Part shown: piece by piece, positions 7,651 through 15,825 of the stretch | How the letters are laid out: each line of letters opens with the position of its first letter | Position numbering within the stretch: the stretch's first letter is position 1 | Position numbers and translations under genes: made by a program | DNA from: JAFLUQ01 sp964551215 | GTDB taxonomy: Bacteria; Bacillota; Clostridia; UMGS1883 | Direction: 5' to 3' | Assembly: GCA_964551215.1 (NCBI GenBank) | Contig: CAZKBV010000027.1 | Coordinates: forward strand, 1-22,720 | DNA: 22,720 nt | The notes under the pieces: generated by a model | Databases searched by the model: none | Seen by the model: the letters and a program-made list of their open reading frames with translations, nothing else | Told to the model about the DNA's origin: nothing

Positions 7651-10600
7651 ATGGCTTTCAAAACGAACATTCCGAAAAAGCTTTTAGCATTGCTGTGCGC
7701 GGCGGCGGTTACGCTGCCCTCGGGCGGGATTTACGCAAAGGAGAATGACTTAATGACAGAGCTGTGTTCCCTTACCGTCAACTATATGTCCGAGCCGTTG
7801 GGTATAGACGGACCGGCGACCTTCGGTTGGAAAATGAAATCCAACCTTATCGGCCAAAAGCAAACCGCCTACCGTGTAAATTTATACGAAAAGGAGGAGC
7901 TTGTCTGGACAAGCGGAAAGAAAGACGGCAGCGCTTCCTTTGTAAGCTGCGGCTATGAGCTTAAAGAGCAGACCGAGTACGTTTGGGAGGTTACCGTTTG
8001 GGACAAAAACGGCGACGAGGTTAGCGCTTCCTCCGTTTTTGAAACCGGCATAACCGATAACGAAGAATGGAAAAACGCCCGATTTATCTGCCTTCCCGCT
8101 TCATCAAGCGCCCCTATATTCAGAACCGAGCGGCCTCTTAAGGGCGAGGTAAGCCGCGCAAGGCTGTATATAACGGCCATTGGAGTTTACAGCGCTATGG
8201 TAAACGGAGTTCCCGTTTATAAGCTTGAAAACGGGGAAAGGGTATATCAGCATATGAATCCGGGCTACAGCGACGGCTCCCGCTTTATCACATATGAAAC
8301 CTATGACGTAACGCAAGCTCTTGACGGGCAGAGCGCGGCGGTAGTCTGTATAAGCGCCGGCACGGGCTGGGCCAATGCCGACGGGGACGGAATACTTGCT
8401 CAAAGCGGTGGCCGGCCGGGTGTAAAGGCTATGCTTTCACTTGAATACTCCGACGGCGAAAGAGAAAATATAGTCACCTGCCCCGAGAGCTGGTTTGCTA
8501 CCCTCGACGGCCCCATAACGGCTAACGGAGTTTATTACGGCGAGGATTACGATGCCCGTAAGGCTATGGCGCTGGGCGAATATTGGCTTCCCAATTACGA
8601 TGTAAGCCTTTGGCGGGGAGCCGACGCGTCTGACGCTTCTTCAAACGTTATTATCAATGAATTTGAACCCGTAAACGCCCGTTATGTGCGCCTGAGCGTA
8701 AGCGAAACCGGTCCGGCAACGGCCGACGACAAGGAAAACAGGCTTCAGATAATGGAAATGGAGGTCTTTGACGAAGGCGGCAATAACGCCGCGCTCGGAG
8801 CTGAGGTTACCGCTTCCGACAGCTTTACGTGGGCAGAGCAATGGCAAAGCTCCAACCTTACCGACGGGGACGGCGGCGAAGCTTCCGACTGCGGTTATAC
8901 CACCAACATTCTCGGAACAAACGGTGAAAGCTTTTTCCGCCCTCAATCGCCGATTACCGTTACCTTGGATTTGGGAAAAGAGGCGTCTCTCTCTTCAATC
9001 AGGCTTCACTGCCGAGTTAAGCGGACTTCCGTTTCGGGAAATATTTGCCCCAACTATCCGGCGGAATACAGCGTTTTGCTTTCGGCGGACGGGGAAAGCT
9101 GGATTCCCGCGGTTTCCGATTACCGCCCCCAAGCCGTTAAAACAAGCTCCGACGGCTTGGGAACGCTAAGCTACGGCGGGGAAATAATCGCCGCCAAGGG
9201 AATGAGCGGACGTATAGTTGACGAATTTGAGCAGCGTCCCGTCAGCGTGACCCTATATACCGGCGTAAAGGAGCAGTCCGAGCTTGCCGGAGGAGAAATC
9301 GCCGTTGACGCCCTGTATTCCTCTTTTGAGGGCGGAGTTACGCTTAAGAGCGGCCAAACTATGGTGGTGGATATGGGTCAGAACCTTACCGCGATTCCGG
9401 AGCTTAAGGTCATTGGCGAAGAGGGAACAACCGTCGCCATGAAGTTTGCCGAAATGCTTAACGACGGCAGCTCCGTAGGCGGCGGCGCTCATGACGCCAG
9501 CGGTCCCAAAGGCTCAATTTATACATATTCTCTCCGCACGGCGCGTTCCGAAGCCCGATACACCCTTTTCGGCGGCGGCGAAGAGGTGTACCAACCTACC
9601 ATGAGCTTTTTCGGCTATCGGTATGTTCAGATAACCGCCGACAAAGCTGTTACGATTACCGGTCTGCGCTCCCGCGCGGTTTCCTCGGTAAGCCGCCAAA
9701 CCGGCAGAATAGAAACTAACAACGCCGATGTTAACCGACTTTTCCTTAACGCACTTTACAGTCAGCTAAGCAATTATTTCACCATTCCCACCGACTGCCC
9801 TCAGCGGGACGAGCGTCTCGCATGGACCGGCGACGCTCAGGCCTTTGCCAAAACAGCCCTATATAACTTTGACTCGTTCGCTTTCCTCAACGCATATCAG
9901 GATATGCTCTCCCGCAATACCCTTATTGACGGTTTCCCCGCGGCGGTGGTTTCTTTAAGCGGATACTTTTATCATTGGGCTATGGGCTGGAGCGACGTTG
10001 AAGTAATAAACGCGTATATGCTGTATGCCCAAAGCGGCGATAGGTCGGTAATTGAAAACAACTGGGACGCGCTTACGGCTTATATGAGCTATTTACAGCG
10101 CTCCGAACGGGCTTTGAACCGATCTCCCCTCCCCGATAAATGGGCCTACGGCGACTGGCTGGCCTTTCAGGGAACGGGCTACGAAGTAATTGCGGATCTG
10201 TACTACGGCTATATTACAAGCCTTATGGCCGAAATGGCCGAAGCCATCGGCAAGGGAGACGAGGCCGAAGCCTACCGCCAAAAATTTCTCGCTCAGAAGG
10301 AGGCTTTTCTAAGCGATCACGTCGTATATTCTCCAAACGAGGATGAGGGCACCCTGCTTAGGGTTAAGTCCGGCGTTTGTTCCACCGATAAAATTTTTGA
10401 TTGGAATAAAATCGGTACTCTTGAAGACAACTCCCAAACCTCGCTCATATGGATGCTGAAGCTCGGCTGGTACGAAAACGAGGATATGAAAAACGAAGCC
10501 GTTCGCCTTCTTGTTGAAAATATTCGCAACGAAAATCCAAATCCCGCCGGCGTCCGCGCCGAAAGCGGAAAAAACACTCTTTCCGTCGGATTTTTGGGTT

Positions 10601-11487
10601 CAAACGTCATCACCCCCGTACTTACGGAGGCGGGCTGCCCGTCGGTAAGCTACGACCTCCTTCTAAACACCGATATGCCCTCATGGCTGTTTGAGGTAAA
10701 GGCCGGCGCAACCACAATTTGGGAACGCTGGAACTCCTACGACCCCGATAACGGCTTCGGGGACAGTGAGATGAATTCCTTTAACCACTTTGCCTACGGC
10801 TCGATTGCGGAATGGATGTACGAATATATGGCGGGCATAAGCGCCAAAAGCGCCGGCTTCGGCGAAATCGCGCTTCAGCCCGCGACGGACAAGGGCGAAG
10901 GTTATAACGACGAGGAAAGAATAAGAAGCGTCGCGGGCGAATACGAATCCTGCCGCGGACTTATCAAATCAGCTTGGACGGCGGACGAAAACGGCGTTCT
11001 CAAAACCTACAGCGCCGCCATCCCCGCCAACACCTCGGCCACGCTTTATCTTCCGGTTGAAAATTACGACGGCGGTTTTACGAACATAAGCGGAGTTACG
11101 GTTCTCGGAACCGAGCCGCGTAACGGCCGGATGTGCCTTAAACTGGCCCTTGAATCCGGCGGATACGATTTTACTGTAAGCGACGGAGCCGTTACCGCCT
11201 TTATCGCGGACGGCTATATTACGGACGATGAGCCTCGGGGACAAATAAAAATTCTTTCGGTCAAGGCCGAAAACGGTGTGCTTTCCTATGAGCTTTATTC
11301 TTCCTTTGACGACGCGGACGTTTACGCCGCGCTGTACTGTGGAGGCGAGCTTATTGAGGTTAGAAAAAATTCTTTAAGCGGTGAGTTTACCCTTCCGAAA
11401 GGTCAAGAGGATTTCCGCCTTAAGGTGATGGCGTGGAAAGTAAACACCCAGCAGCCCATATCGGAGGCGATAACGAAAATAACCTAA
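7651..11487 (+). CDS. Secreted alpha-L-rhamnosidase, GH78 family, with discoidin-like insert
   Basis: It hydrolyses terminal alpha-L-rhamnose from glycans or plant glycosides outside the cell. The start at 7651 follows AAGGAGG and opens with a signal peptide (LLALLCAAAVTLPSGGIYA, cut near residue 29), giving 1278 residues. Order: N-terminal beta domains; rhamnosidase lectin-like domain (YITAIGVYSAMVNG ... MNPGYSDG); an F5/8C (discoidin)-like insert at about 330-490; the beta-sandwich with VVDMGQNL; then the (alpha/alpha)6 catalytic barrel with DCPQRDERLAWTGD at 715-728 (acidic residues including Glu721) and TTIWERW at 1021-1027 (Glu1025, the usual general base). After the GH78 C-terminal beta domain there is an extra module of about 80 residues (from 1198) ending AWKVNTQQPISEAI, a kind seen at the ends of clostridial exported proteins. 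No anchor is visible, so it is probably released or held by carbohydrate. Regulation probably involves the divergent AraC protein. Confidence 0.93.
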   Translation: MAFKTNIPKKLLALLCAAAVTLPSGGIYAKENDLMTELCSLTVNYMSEPLGIDGPATFGWKMKSNLIGQKQTAYRVNLYEKEELVWTSGKKDGSASFVSCGYELKEQTEYVWEVTVWDKNGDEVSASSVFETGITDNEEWKNARFICLPASSSAPIFRTERPLKGEVSRARLYITAIGVYSAMVNGVPVYKLENGERVYQHMNPGYSDGSRFITYETYDVTQALDGQSAAVVCISAGTGWANADGDGILAQSGGRPGVKAMLSLEYSDGERENIVTCPESWFATLDGPITANGVYYGEDYDARKAMALGEYWLPNYDVSLWRGADASDASSNVIINEFEPVNARYVRLSVSETGPATADDKENRLQIMEMEVFDEGGNNAALGAEVTASDSFTWAEQWQSSNLTDGDGGEASDCGYTTNILGTNGESFFRPQSPITVTLDLGKEASLSSIRLHCRVKRTSVSGNICPNYPAEYSVLLSADGESWIPAVSDYRPQAVKTSSDGLGTLSYGGEIIAAKGMSGRIVDEFEQRPVSVTLYTGVKEQSELAGGEIAVDALYSSFEGGVTLKSGQTMVVDMGQNLTAIPELKVIGEEGTTVAMKFAEMLNDGSSVGGGAHDASGPKGSIYTYSLRTARSEARYTLFGGGEEVYQPTMSFFGYRYVQITADKAVTITGLRSRAVSSVSRQTGRIETNNADVNRLFLNALYSQLSNYFTIPTDCPQRDERLAWTGDAQAFAKTALYNFDSFAFLNAYQDMLSRNTLIDGFPAAVVSLSGYFYHWAMGWSDVEVINAYMLYAQSGDRSVIENNWDALTAYMSYLQRSERALNRSPLPDKWAYGDWLAFQGTGYEVIADLYYGYITSLMAEMAEAIGKGDEAEAYRQKFLAQKEAFLSDHVVYSPNEDEGTLLRVKSGVCSTDKIFDWNKIGTLEDNSQTSLIWMLKLGWYENEDMKNEAVRLLVENIRNENPNPAGVRAESGKNTLSVGFLGSNVITPVLTEAGCPSVSYDLLLNTDMPSWLFEVKAGATTIWERWNSYDPDNGFGDSEMNSFNHFAYGSIAEWMYEYMAGISAKSAGFGEIALQPATDKGEGYNDEERIRSVAGEYESCRGLIKSAWTADENGVLKTYSAAIPANTSATLYLPVENYDGGFTNISGVTVLGTEPRNGRMCLKLALESGGYDFTVSDGAVTAFIADGYITDDEPRGQIKILSVKAENGVLSYELYSSFDDADVYAALYCGGELIEVRKNSLSGEFTLPKGQEDFRLKVMAWKVNTQQPISEAITKIT

Positions 11488-11499
11488 GCGCGGATGTTT

Positions 11500-11557
11500 G
11501 CAATCTATCGCAAGCTCCGCTCCTTGCAAGCAAAGTGGAGCGTTGCTCCGATTTAAA
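11500..11557 (+). repeat. 58-bp inverted repeat, copy A
   Basis: This copy matches the minus strand of 13630-13687 at 55 of 58 positions, without gaps. It starts GCAATC on the outer side and ends GATTTAAA on the inner side. Inside are two competing hairpins: GGAGC-GTT-GCTCC, and CGCTCC pairing with GGAGCG across 13 bases. It lies 12 bp after the rhamnosidase stop. Translating either copy gives only a short NRSNAPLC-type peptide, which I regard as non-coding. Confidence 0.9.
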
Positions 11558-11570
11558 TATAGCCGGTCGG

Positions 11571-11615
11571 TAAAAAAGCGGGGAATTGTCGTATAAAGAG
11601 ACAATTCCCCGCTTT
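11571..11615 (-). terminator. Strong intrinsic terminator of the YcdB-like gene
   Basis: A perfect 16-bp stem (11575-11590 with 11600-11615) with a 9-base loop. On the minus strand the stem ends GCTTTTTTA, a proper U-tract, starting 10 bases after the YcdB-like stop codon. On the plus strand only GCTTTGCTCGGGTTTTT follows, so it may also stop rhamnosidase transcripts, but less well. Confidence 0.9.
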
Positions 11616-11625
11616 GCTCGGGTTT

Positions 11626-13602
11626 TTATTCGGCTTCCTTAAAGGATTCTATTATATTTATCGCCAAAACGCAGCTTTCGCCGTAGGTCATATTTCGCGC
11701 CGGACGGAAATACCCGCCGTCGCCCCGCATGATGCCCATGGCGGAAAGTATGGCCGCCGCGCCGCAGCTTCCGCCGAATTCCGCTTCGTCGGCAAAGTGG
11801 GTTTTGAAAATATCAAGCTTCGAAAGCTTGCCCCAGCCCATAAGGTCAACGACAATGTCCGCCGCCTCAGCGCGGGAAACAGTGCCTTCGGCCTCGGTAT
11901 TATCCTCGGAAACGCTTTCATATCTCCAATACGGAACATCTCCGTAGCCTACGGCATTTCTCATCAGTTTCTCAAAGTCGGCCATGGTTACAGCGTCGTC
12001 AAGCATATATCCGCCCTCAACGGCAATGCCGTTTTCCGCGAGACGCTCATATGCCGCCCAAGCCCAGTGGCCGCTTTCTTCGGGCTTTTCCGGCTTGGAA
12101 TTAAGCTCGCCGCCCGTATAGTTAACGGCTTTTCCGTCCTCGGCGCGTACCGCCGAGAAGCTTCCTGCCGCGGATTTAAGAGTGTAGGCCGCCGCCGGAT
12201 TTCCGTTTTCGCCGGCGGTGAACACAAGCTCAGCCGTATAGTTGTTTTCTGCCGCTTCGGCTCCGCCTACAATGGCTTGGGGAGTTTCAATTTCACCCTC
12301 AAATACGCTCTCGCTGAAATATGTAATCTTATTCGTTTGCGGATCTACGCTGATTCTTTTGCTGTCTGCGGGGAAAGGAATTTCGCCGACGTACTTTTCA
12401 TAGGTCTTGCCGAAGCTGTATTTGCCGGAATTTACGTTCTTATCCTTGTAGGCCGACATATCCTTGATTTTATTGATGAAGCTGTCGGCGGTGGCTTCAA
12501 GGGTTTCATCATCAAAGAGCTTTTCCGTTTCTTCTCTGTCCCAATAAATGTTGACGCTGAGAATTTCCCCGGTTTTGCCGTCGAAGGTCACATTGCCGTA
12601 GCCGCCTTCCCATTCGGCCATAAGCCTTGCCGTGTAATCGGTAGTCTTTTTGTTCTCGTCGTAATAGCCAAGATAGCGCATATTGACGGCGCAGTCCTCC
12701 GGCAGGCCTATTTCGGGAAGCTCCCTAAGCCTCGCGAGGGCGTCCTCTTGGGAAATAAGGGTTTTCATTATGTCAACCTCGCGCTGTTCCTCTCCGGTAA
12801 GGCGGTATCCTCCTCCGCCGCCATCGGCGGAAACGGTGCTGTCCTCCGTAACGGCCTTCTGCATATTCGCGGCGGAGCCGGAGTAAAGGGCGCTATAGTT
12901 AGGCTCAAAAGCCTCGCCGTCGGCGGCAAGTATGTACTTTCCGTTTTTGCGGTAAACGGGAAAGGCCCTTTCGGTTTTATCCTCGTTGTTGTAAAAGGCG
13001 CTGTACTGTATTGAAAGAGCCTTTTCGCCCAGAAGCTTGATCGCCTCGTCGGGGGCGATAACCGTATCGGGCAGAGTATAGCTGTTTTCAAAATCCCAGC
13101 TTAAATTGTAATTCGTCACCTGACCCGTCGCCGTGTTAAGGCGAACCGACGCCATGTTATTTTCCACCCTCGCGCCGTTTTCATAGCGGTTAAAAACCAC
13201 TCTCGCGACAGTGGAGCTTTCCTCATCGCATATAAGCTTTTCCTCAATCTGAGGAACTACGGTTTTCAGAAAGGCGCGGGCTTTTTCCCGAGCCTGAGCC
13301 TTGGTGTAATCCGCAAGGGTTCTTCCGCCGTTGTATTCGTCCCCGTAAAGACTGAAGCCGGTAATTGTGCCGTCGGCGCTTACGGAAGCGGAGGCTCCGC
13401 TGTCGTCCTCGGGAGTTCTCCAGCGAAGGTAATACCCCGTTTCGTCGGTTTCGTAAGTAAAGCCCGTCATTTCCGAAGGAATGGGGAGAATGGTTTTCGC
13501 GGCGGCGATGGCTTCCTCCGCCGAAAGCTTTTCCGCGCCAAGCGCGGGAATAGACGCGGCAAGCATAAATGCCGCCAGCGCAAAAGCAAGCGTTTTTTTC
13601 AT
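11626..13602 (-). CDS. Secreted YcdB/YcdC-domain protein with SLH-like C-terminus
   Basis: I start it at 13602 (MKKTLAFALAAFMLAASIPALGA), after GGAAGG, giving 658 residues with a classic signal peptide. Residues about 24-410 are PepSY-like YcdB/YcdC repeats: EEAIAAAKTILPIP ... YYLRWRTPED ... SVSADGTITGFSLYG, repeating as ARLMAEWEGGYGNVTFDGKTGEI. From about 510 the sequence has three SLH-type units: GHWAWAAYERLAENGI, TMADFEKLMRNAVGYGD and the last with FADEAEFGG ... GIMRGDGGYFRPARNMT. These normally bind secondary wall polymers and hold the protein on the surface, though the units are divergent. YcdB-domain function is unproven; a role in inhibiting or chaperoning secreted enzymes is only a guess. 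It is a single-gene unit with its own terminator, enclosed by the 58-bp inverted repeats. Confidence 0.88.
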   Translation of the reverse strand: MKKTLAFALAAFMLAASIPALGAEKLSAEEAIAAAKTILPIPSEMTGFTYETDETGYYLRWRTPEDDSGASASVSADGTITGFSLYGDEYNGGRTLADYTKAQAREKARAFLKTVVPQIEEKLICDEESSTVARVVFNRYENGARVENNMASVRLNTATGQVTNYNLSWDFENSYTLPDTVIAPDEAIKLLGEKALSIQYSAFYNNEDKTERAFPVYRKNGKYILAADGEAFEPNYSALYSGSAANMQKAVTEDSTVSADGGGGGYRLTGEEQREVDIMKTLISQEDALARLRELPEIGLPEDCAVNMRYLGYYDENKKTTDYTARLMAEWEGGYGNVTFDGKTGEILSVNIYWDREETEKLFDDETLEATADSFINKIKDMSAYKDKNVNSGKYSFGKTYEKYVGEIPFPADSKRISVDPQTNKITYFSESVFEGEIETPQAIVGGAEAAENNYTAELVFTAGENGNPAAAYTLKSAAGSFSAVRAEDGKAVNYTGGELNSKPEKPEESGHWAWAAYERLAENGIAVEGGYMLDDAVTMADFEKLMRNAVGYGDVPYWRYESVSEDNTEAEGTVSRAEAADIVVDLMGWGKLSKLDIFKTHFADEAEFGGSCGAAAILSAMGIMRGDGGYFRPARNMTYGESCVLAINIIESFKEAE

Positions 13603-13629
13603 GGTATTGTACCTTCCTTTCTTTTGGTT

Positions 13630-13687
13630 TTTAAATCGGAGCAACGCTCCACTTTGCTTGCGAGGAGCGGAGCTTGCGAACGATTGC
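13630..13687 (-). repeat. 58-bp inverted repeat, copy B
   Basis: This is the mirror copy of 11500-11557 (3 mismatches), lying between the start of the YcdB-like gene and its likely promoter. It would therefore be transcribed into the 5' leader of that mRNA. The outer edge is almost touched by a separate perfect 12-bp palindrome, CCTGCGCGCAGG (13690-13701). Upstream, a TATTAT-like -10 (minus strand, about 13703-13708) has no good -35. Confidence 0.9.
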
Positions 13688-13790
13688 GACCTGCGCGCAG
13701 GTTATAATATAGACGCATTATTTTCTAAAAAGTTCCGTGTTTTTTAAGAAAATTTTTCCGCTTCTTTCGTTTTGGGCTTATGATGCCGAC

Positions 13791-13822
13791 AAAAAAGGCG
13801 AAAATCCGAAGATTCGCGCCTT
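13791..13822 (-). terminator. Intrinsic terminator after the TerB-like gene
   Basis: On the minus strand a 12-position stem (AAGGCGCGAATC with GATTTTCGCCTT, one mismatch and one G-U) closed by a TTCG tetraloop is followed by a run of T. It ends the hydrolase-truA-terB transcript 14 bp after the terB-like stop. Confidence 0.9.
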
Positions 13823-13835
13823 GACACCCAATATA

Positions 13836-14162
13836 TCAAACTTCAAGCATATCCTTTAGGGCGTTTAAAACGATACGTTCGCTGCCGGAATAATCCGAAT
13901 CGCACTGCGCAATCCGCTCAAATTCATCGTATATCATTTCACGCTCATACTTAGGCAGATTTTTCAAATAAGAAATCGCGTTTTCCAGCTTATCGTCCTT
14001 GCCATCGGCGGGATATTCCGTTTCGGAAATGTTGAATTCACGCCTGTACATTTTCATTCGCTGCTCCTCTTCAGCCGAAATTATACCGTCGGTTTTTACA
14101 ATAAACATGGCCGTTTCCAAAAAGGCCTCCTGAGCGCCTCTGTTAAGATCCTTCAAAGACAT
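13836..14162 (-). CDS. TerB-like all-helical protein
   Basis: A 108-residue cytosolic protein, predicted mostly helical. The N-terminal half, FLETAMFIVKTDGIISAEEEQRMKMY, has the acidic TerB/DjlA-N signature in which a helix is followed by a D-G-I-S-x-E-E turn. The name comes from tellurite-resistance clusters, but no other ter gene is here, so tellurite resistance should not be assumed; single TerB-fold proteins have many uses. GGGGAGG lies before the ATG. It is the last gene of a three-gene unit, 65 bp after truA. Confidence 0.75.
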   Translation of the reverse strand: MSLKDLNRGAQEAFLETAMFIVKTDGIISAEEEQRMKMYRREFNISETEYPADGKDDKLENAISYLKNLPKYEREMIYDEFERIAQCDSDYSGSERIVLNALKDMLEV

Positions 14163-14227
14163 GATTGTCCTCCCCTATCTGTTTTAAAATTTAAACGCCG
14201 AAAAATAATCCCTTTCGCAATACCTTT

Positions 14228-14965
14228 TCAGTATTCAACGCTCAAAAGCGTCAGCCCCTTAGCGGGCAGAGTCTCCCCCGCGTCGTTCCTGTTCAGGGTT
14301 TTTAAGGCAAGCGCCCCTTCGCCGGGGGTTCTCTGCCCCGTTCCAACCTCAAGCAATGTACCGGCAAGTATTCTCGCCATATTGTATAAAAAGCCGCTTC
14401 CGGTGAAAAATATGTCGATTTCGCCGCTGTCTTCGGTTATTTCTATTTTATCCAGCCGCCTTACGGTGGACTTTTTGCTCCTTTTAAGGGAAGAATATCC
14501 CAAAAAGTCGTGTTCCCCCAAAAGAAGTCGGGCGGCTTCGCGCATTTTTTCCGCGTCCACGGCGTCCGTAACGGTATACATATACTTTCGCCGGAAAACG
14601 TCGGGATATTCCATGTTCCATATTCTGTAGACATAGGTTTTCCTCAGAGCGCAAAGCCGAGCGTGGAAGCGTTCCTCCGCCTCCTGCGCCTTTGTTACGG
14701 CAATATCCTCGGGCAGATAGCGGTTAAGATATTCCATAATCTCTCGGGGAGAAAGCTCCGTTTCGGCCTTAAAGGACGCAACCTGGCCAACAGCGTGAAC
14801 TCCCCCGTCCGTGCGGCCGCTGCCGTGAAGCTCAACGCTTTTTCCGAAAAGCCTTAAAAGCACATCTTCAATTTTGCCCTGAATCGTAGCCGAGGTGTTT
14901 CCCTGCCTCTGCCACCCGTTATATCGGCTGCCGTCGTAGGCAACCGTCAGCTTAAAATTACGCAT
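14228..14965 (-). CDS. truA: tRNA pseudouridine synthase A
   Basis: It converts uridines 38-40 in the anticodon stem of many tRNAs to pseudouridine. At 245 residues it is normal length. The N-terminus LTVAYDGSRYNGWQRQGN and the catalytic motif GSGRTDGGVHAVGQV, with nucleophile Asp53, are clear. A second block, YRIWNMEYPDVFRRKYMYTV, and the C-terminal DIFFTGSGFLYNMARILAGTLLEVGTG are also typical. Its ATG overlaps the end of the hydrolase gene by 8 bp, so the two are probably translationally coupled. Confidence 0.96.
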   Translation of the reverse strand: MRNFKLTVAYDGSRYNGWQRQGNTSATIQGKIEDVLLRLFGKSVELHGSGRTDGGVHAVGQVASFKAETELSPREIMEYLNRYLPEDIAVTKAQEAEERFHARLCALRKTYVYRIWNMEYPDVFRRKYMYTVTDAVDAEKMREAARLLLGEHDFLGYSSLKRSKKSTVRRLDKIEITEDSGEIDIFFTGSGFLYNMARILAGTLLEVGTGQRTPGEGALALKTLNRNDAGETLPAKGLTLLSVEY

Positions 14966-15683
14966 CCTTCAAAAAATCCGCCGCCGTTTTTCCGGCCTTT
15001 TCCGGGGCCTTGCTAAATAAAAAGTGGTCGCAGCCCTTTATTATTTCAAGGCGGGAATTGGGGAAGGAGTCGGCTATAAGCCTTGTATGGGCTTCCTTTA
15101 TCATGTCGCGGCTTCCGGCCATAACCAACACCGGCGTTGTTACTTTTTTAAGCTCCTCGGGGCTGAAATTCGGCTCGCGAACCATAAGAGACATCACCGA
15201 AAGCCTGCGCCTTGCCCCGCTTTCGCGCCGCGCTCTTGAAGCCAGCAGCTTAAAGCTCAGTTCTATGGGCTTTTGATATATTTCCTTAACGCCGGAGGGG
15301 TTTAAATTGGCTCCGGCGAGAACCGCCCTTTCAATAATGCCGTCCTTATCCTTAAGAAGCATGGCAATAGCCGCGTTGGCTCCGTCGCTGAAGCCCAGCA
15401 CGGAGGCTTTTTTGACGCCGAGAGCCTCCAAAAGGGCAAAGGCGTCGTCCGCAATTTGATCTATAGTCAGCTTTTTCCGCCCGAAGGTGGAGCGTCCCTG
15501 GCCTCTGCTGTCCATAGCGATAACGGTGAAGTCCTTGCTCCAAAGCTCCGTCTCCTTTTGAAAGCAAGCGGAGCTTTCCCCGTTTCCGTGAAGCAGAAGC
15601 AGGGTTTTTTCCTTGTTTCCGTATATTTCAAAATAAATCAAAGCTGTATCGAGCTGCAGCTTTCCCGTTTTATCCGGCTTCAT
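14958..15683 (-). CDS. Alpha/beta-hydrolase fold protein
   Basis: A 241-residue cytosolic hydrolase with a full apparent triad: nucleophile elbow GFSDG with Ser99, Asp193 in MAGSRDM, and His220 in GCDHFLF. The oxyanion strand LLLLHGNGESSACF (28-41) and the DSRGQGRS turn are typical of esterases and lipases of the proline-iminopeptidase/lactonase-like branch. The substrate cannot be read from the sequence. The lid region (about 130-175) is short and basic. GGAGGGGG lies before the ATG at 15683. First gene of the unit with truA and the TerB-like gene, from the promoter at 15797-15825. Confidence 0.85.
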   Translation of the reverse strand: MKPDKTGKLQLDTALIYFEIYGNKEKTLLLLHGNGESSACFQKETELWSKDFTVIAMDSRGQGRSTFGRKKLTIDQIADDAFALLEALGVKKASVLGFSDGANAAIAMLLKDKDGIIERAVLAGANLNPSGVKEIYQKPIELSFKLLASRARRESGARRRLSVMSLMVREPNFSPEELKKVTTPVLVMAGSRDMIKEAHTRLIADSFPNSRLEIIKGCDHFLFSKAPEKAGKTAADFLKDA

Positions 15684-15760
15684 TGCGTCGCCCCCTCCAT
15701 TTTGCCTCAGACTGTTATTTTACGGCCACCGCCGCACATACCTATAATTTCATATTATTT

Positions 15761-15798
15761 ATAAACGTATGGTAAGCTTACGCGTCCCATACGTTTAT
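15761..15798. repeat. Nested inverted repeat at the hydrolase promoter
   Basis: Perfect 12-bp arms (ATAAACGTATGG / CCATACGTTTAT) flank a 14-base centre that itself contains the 10-bp palindrome GTAAGCTTAC (15772-15781). The right arm touches the -10 and the predicted start of transcription, so this looks like an operator rather than an mRNA hairpin. There is no T run after it. Confidence 0.75.
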
Positions 15799-15825
15799 TA
15801 TATCATGTGTTTTTTATTTTGTAAA
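15797..15825 (-). promoter_or_regulatory. Promoter of the hydrolase-truA-terB unit
   Basis: On the minus strand, TTTACA (15825-15820), 17 bp, TATAAT (15802-15797) with an extended -10 TGA. The -35 lies in the last codons of the GLUG protein gene and the spacer covers its stop, so the promoter is internal to the upstream transcription unit. The start near 15790 gives a leader of about 105 bases. Confidence 0.75.

Noticed and set aside
11614..13014. Long open frame of 466 codons on the plus strand
   Set aside because: It lies opposite the YcdB-like gene, has no signal, ribosome site or domain, and arises from codon bias of the real gene.
13603..13644. Upstream extension of the YcdB-like gene by 14 codons
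   Set aside because: It would read out of repeat B and place a charged segment before the signal peptide; GGAAGG supports 13602.
13836..14162. Tellurite-resistance locus
   Set aside because: Only one TerB-fold protein is present, with no other ter genes; the fold alone does not show this role.
15761..15798. Terminator for the GLUG operon
   Set aside because: The arms are strong but no T run follows, and the element overlaps a good promoter in the same direction.
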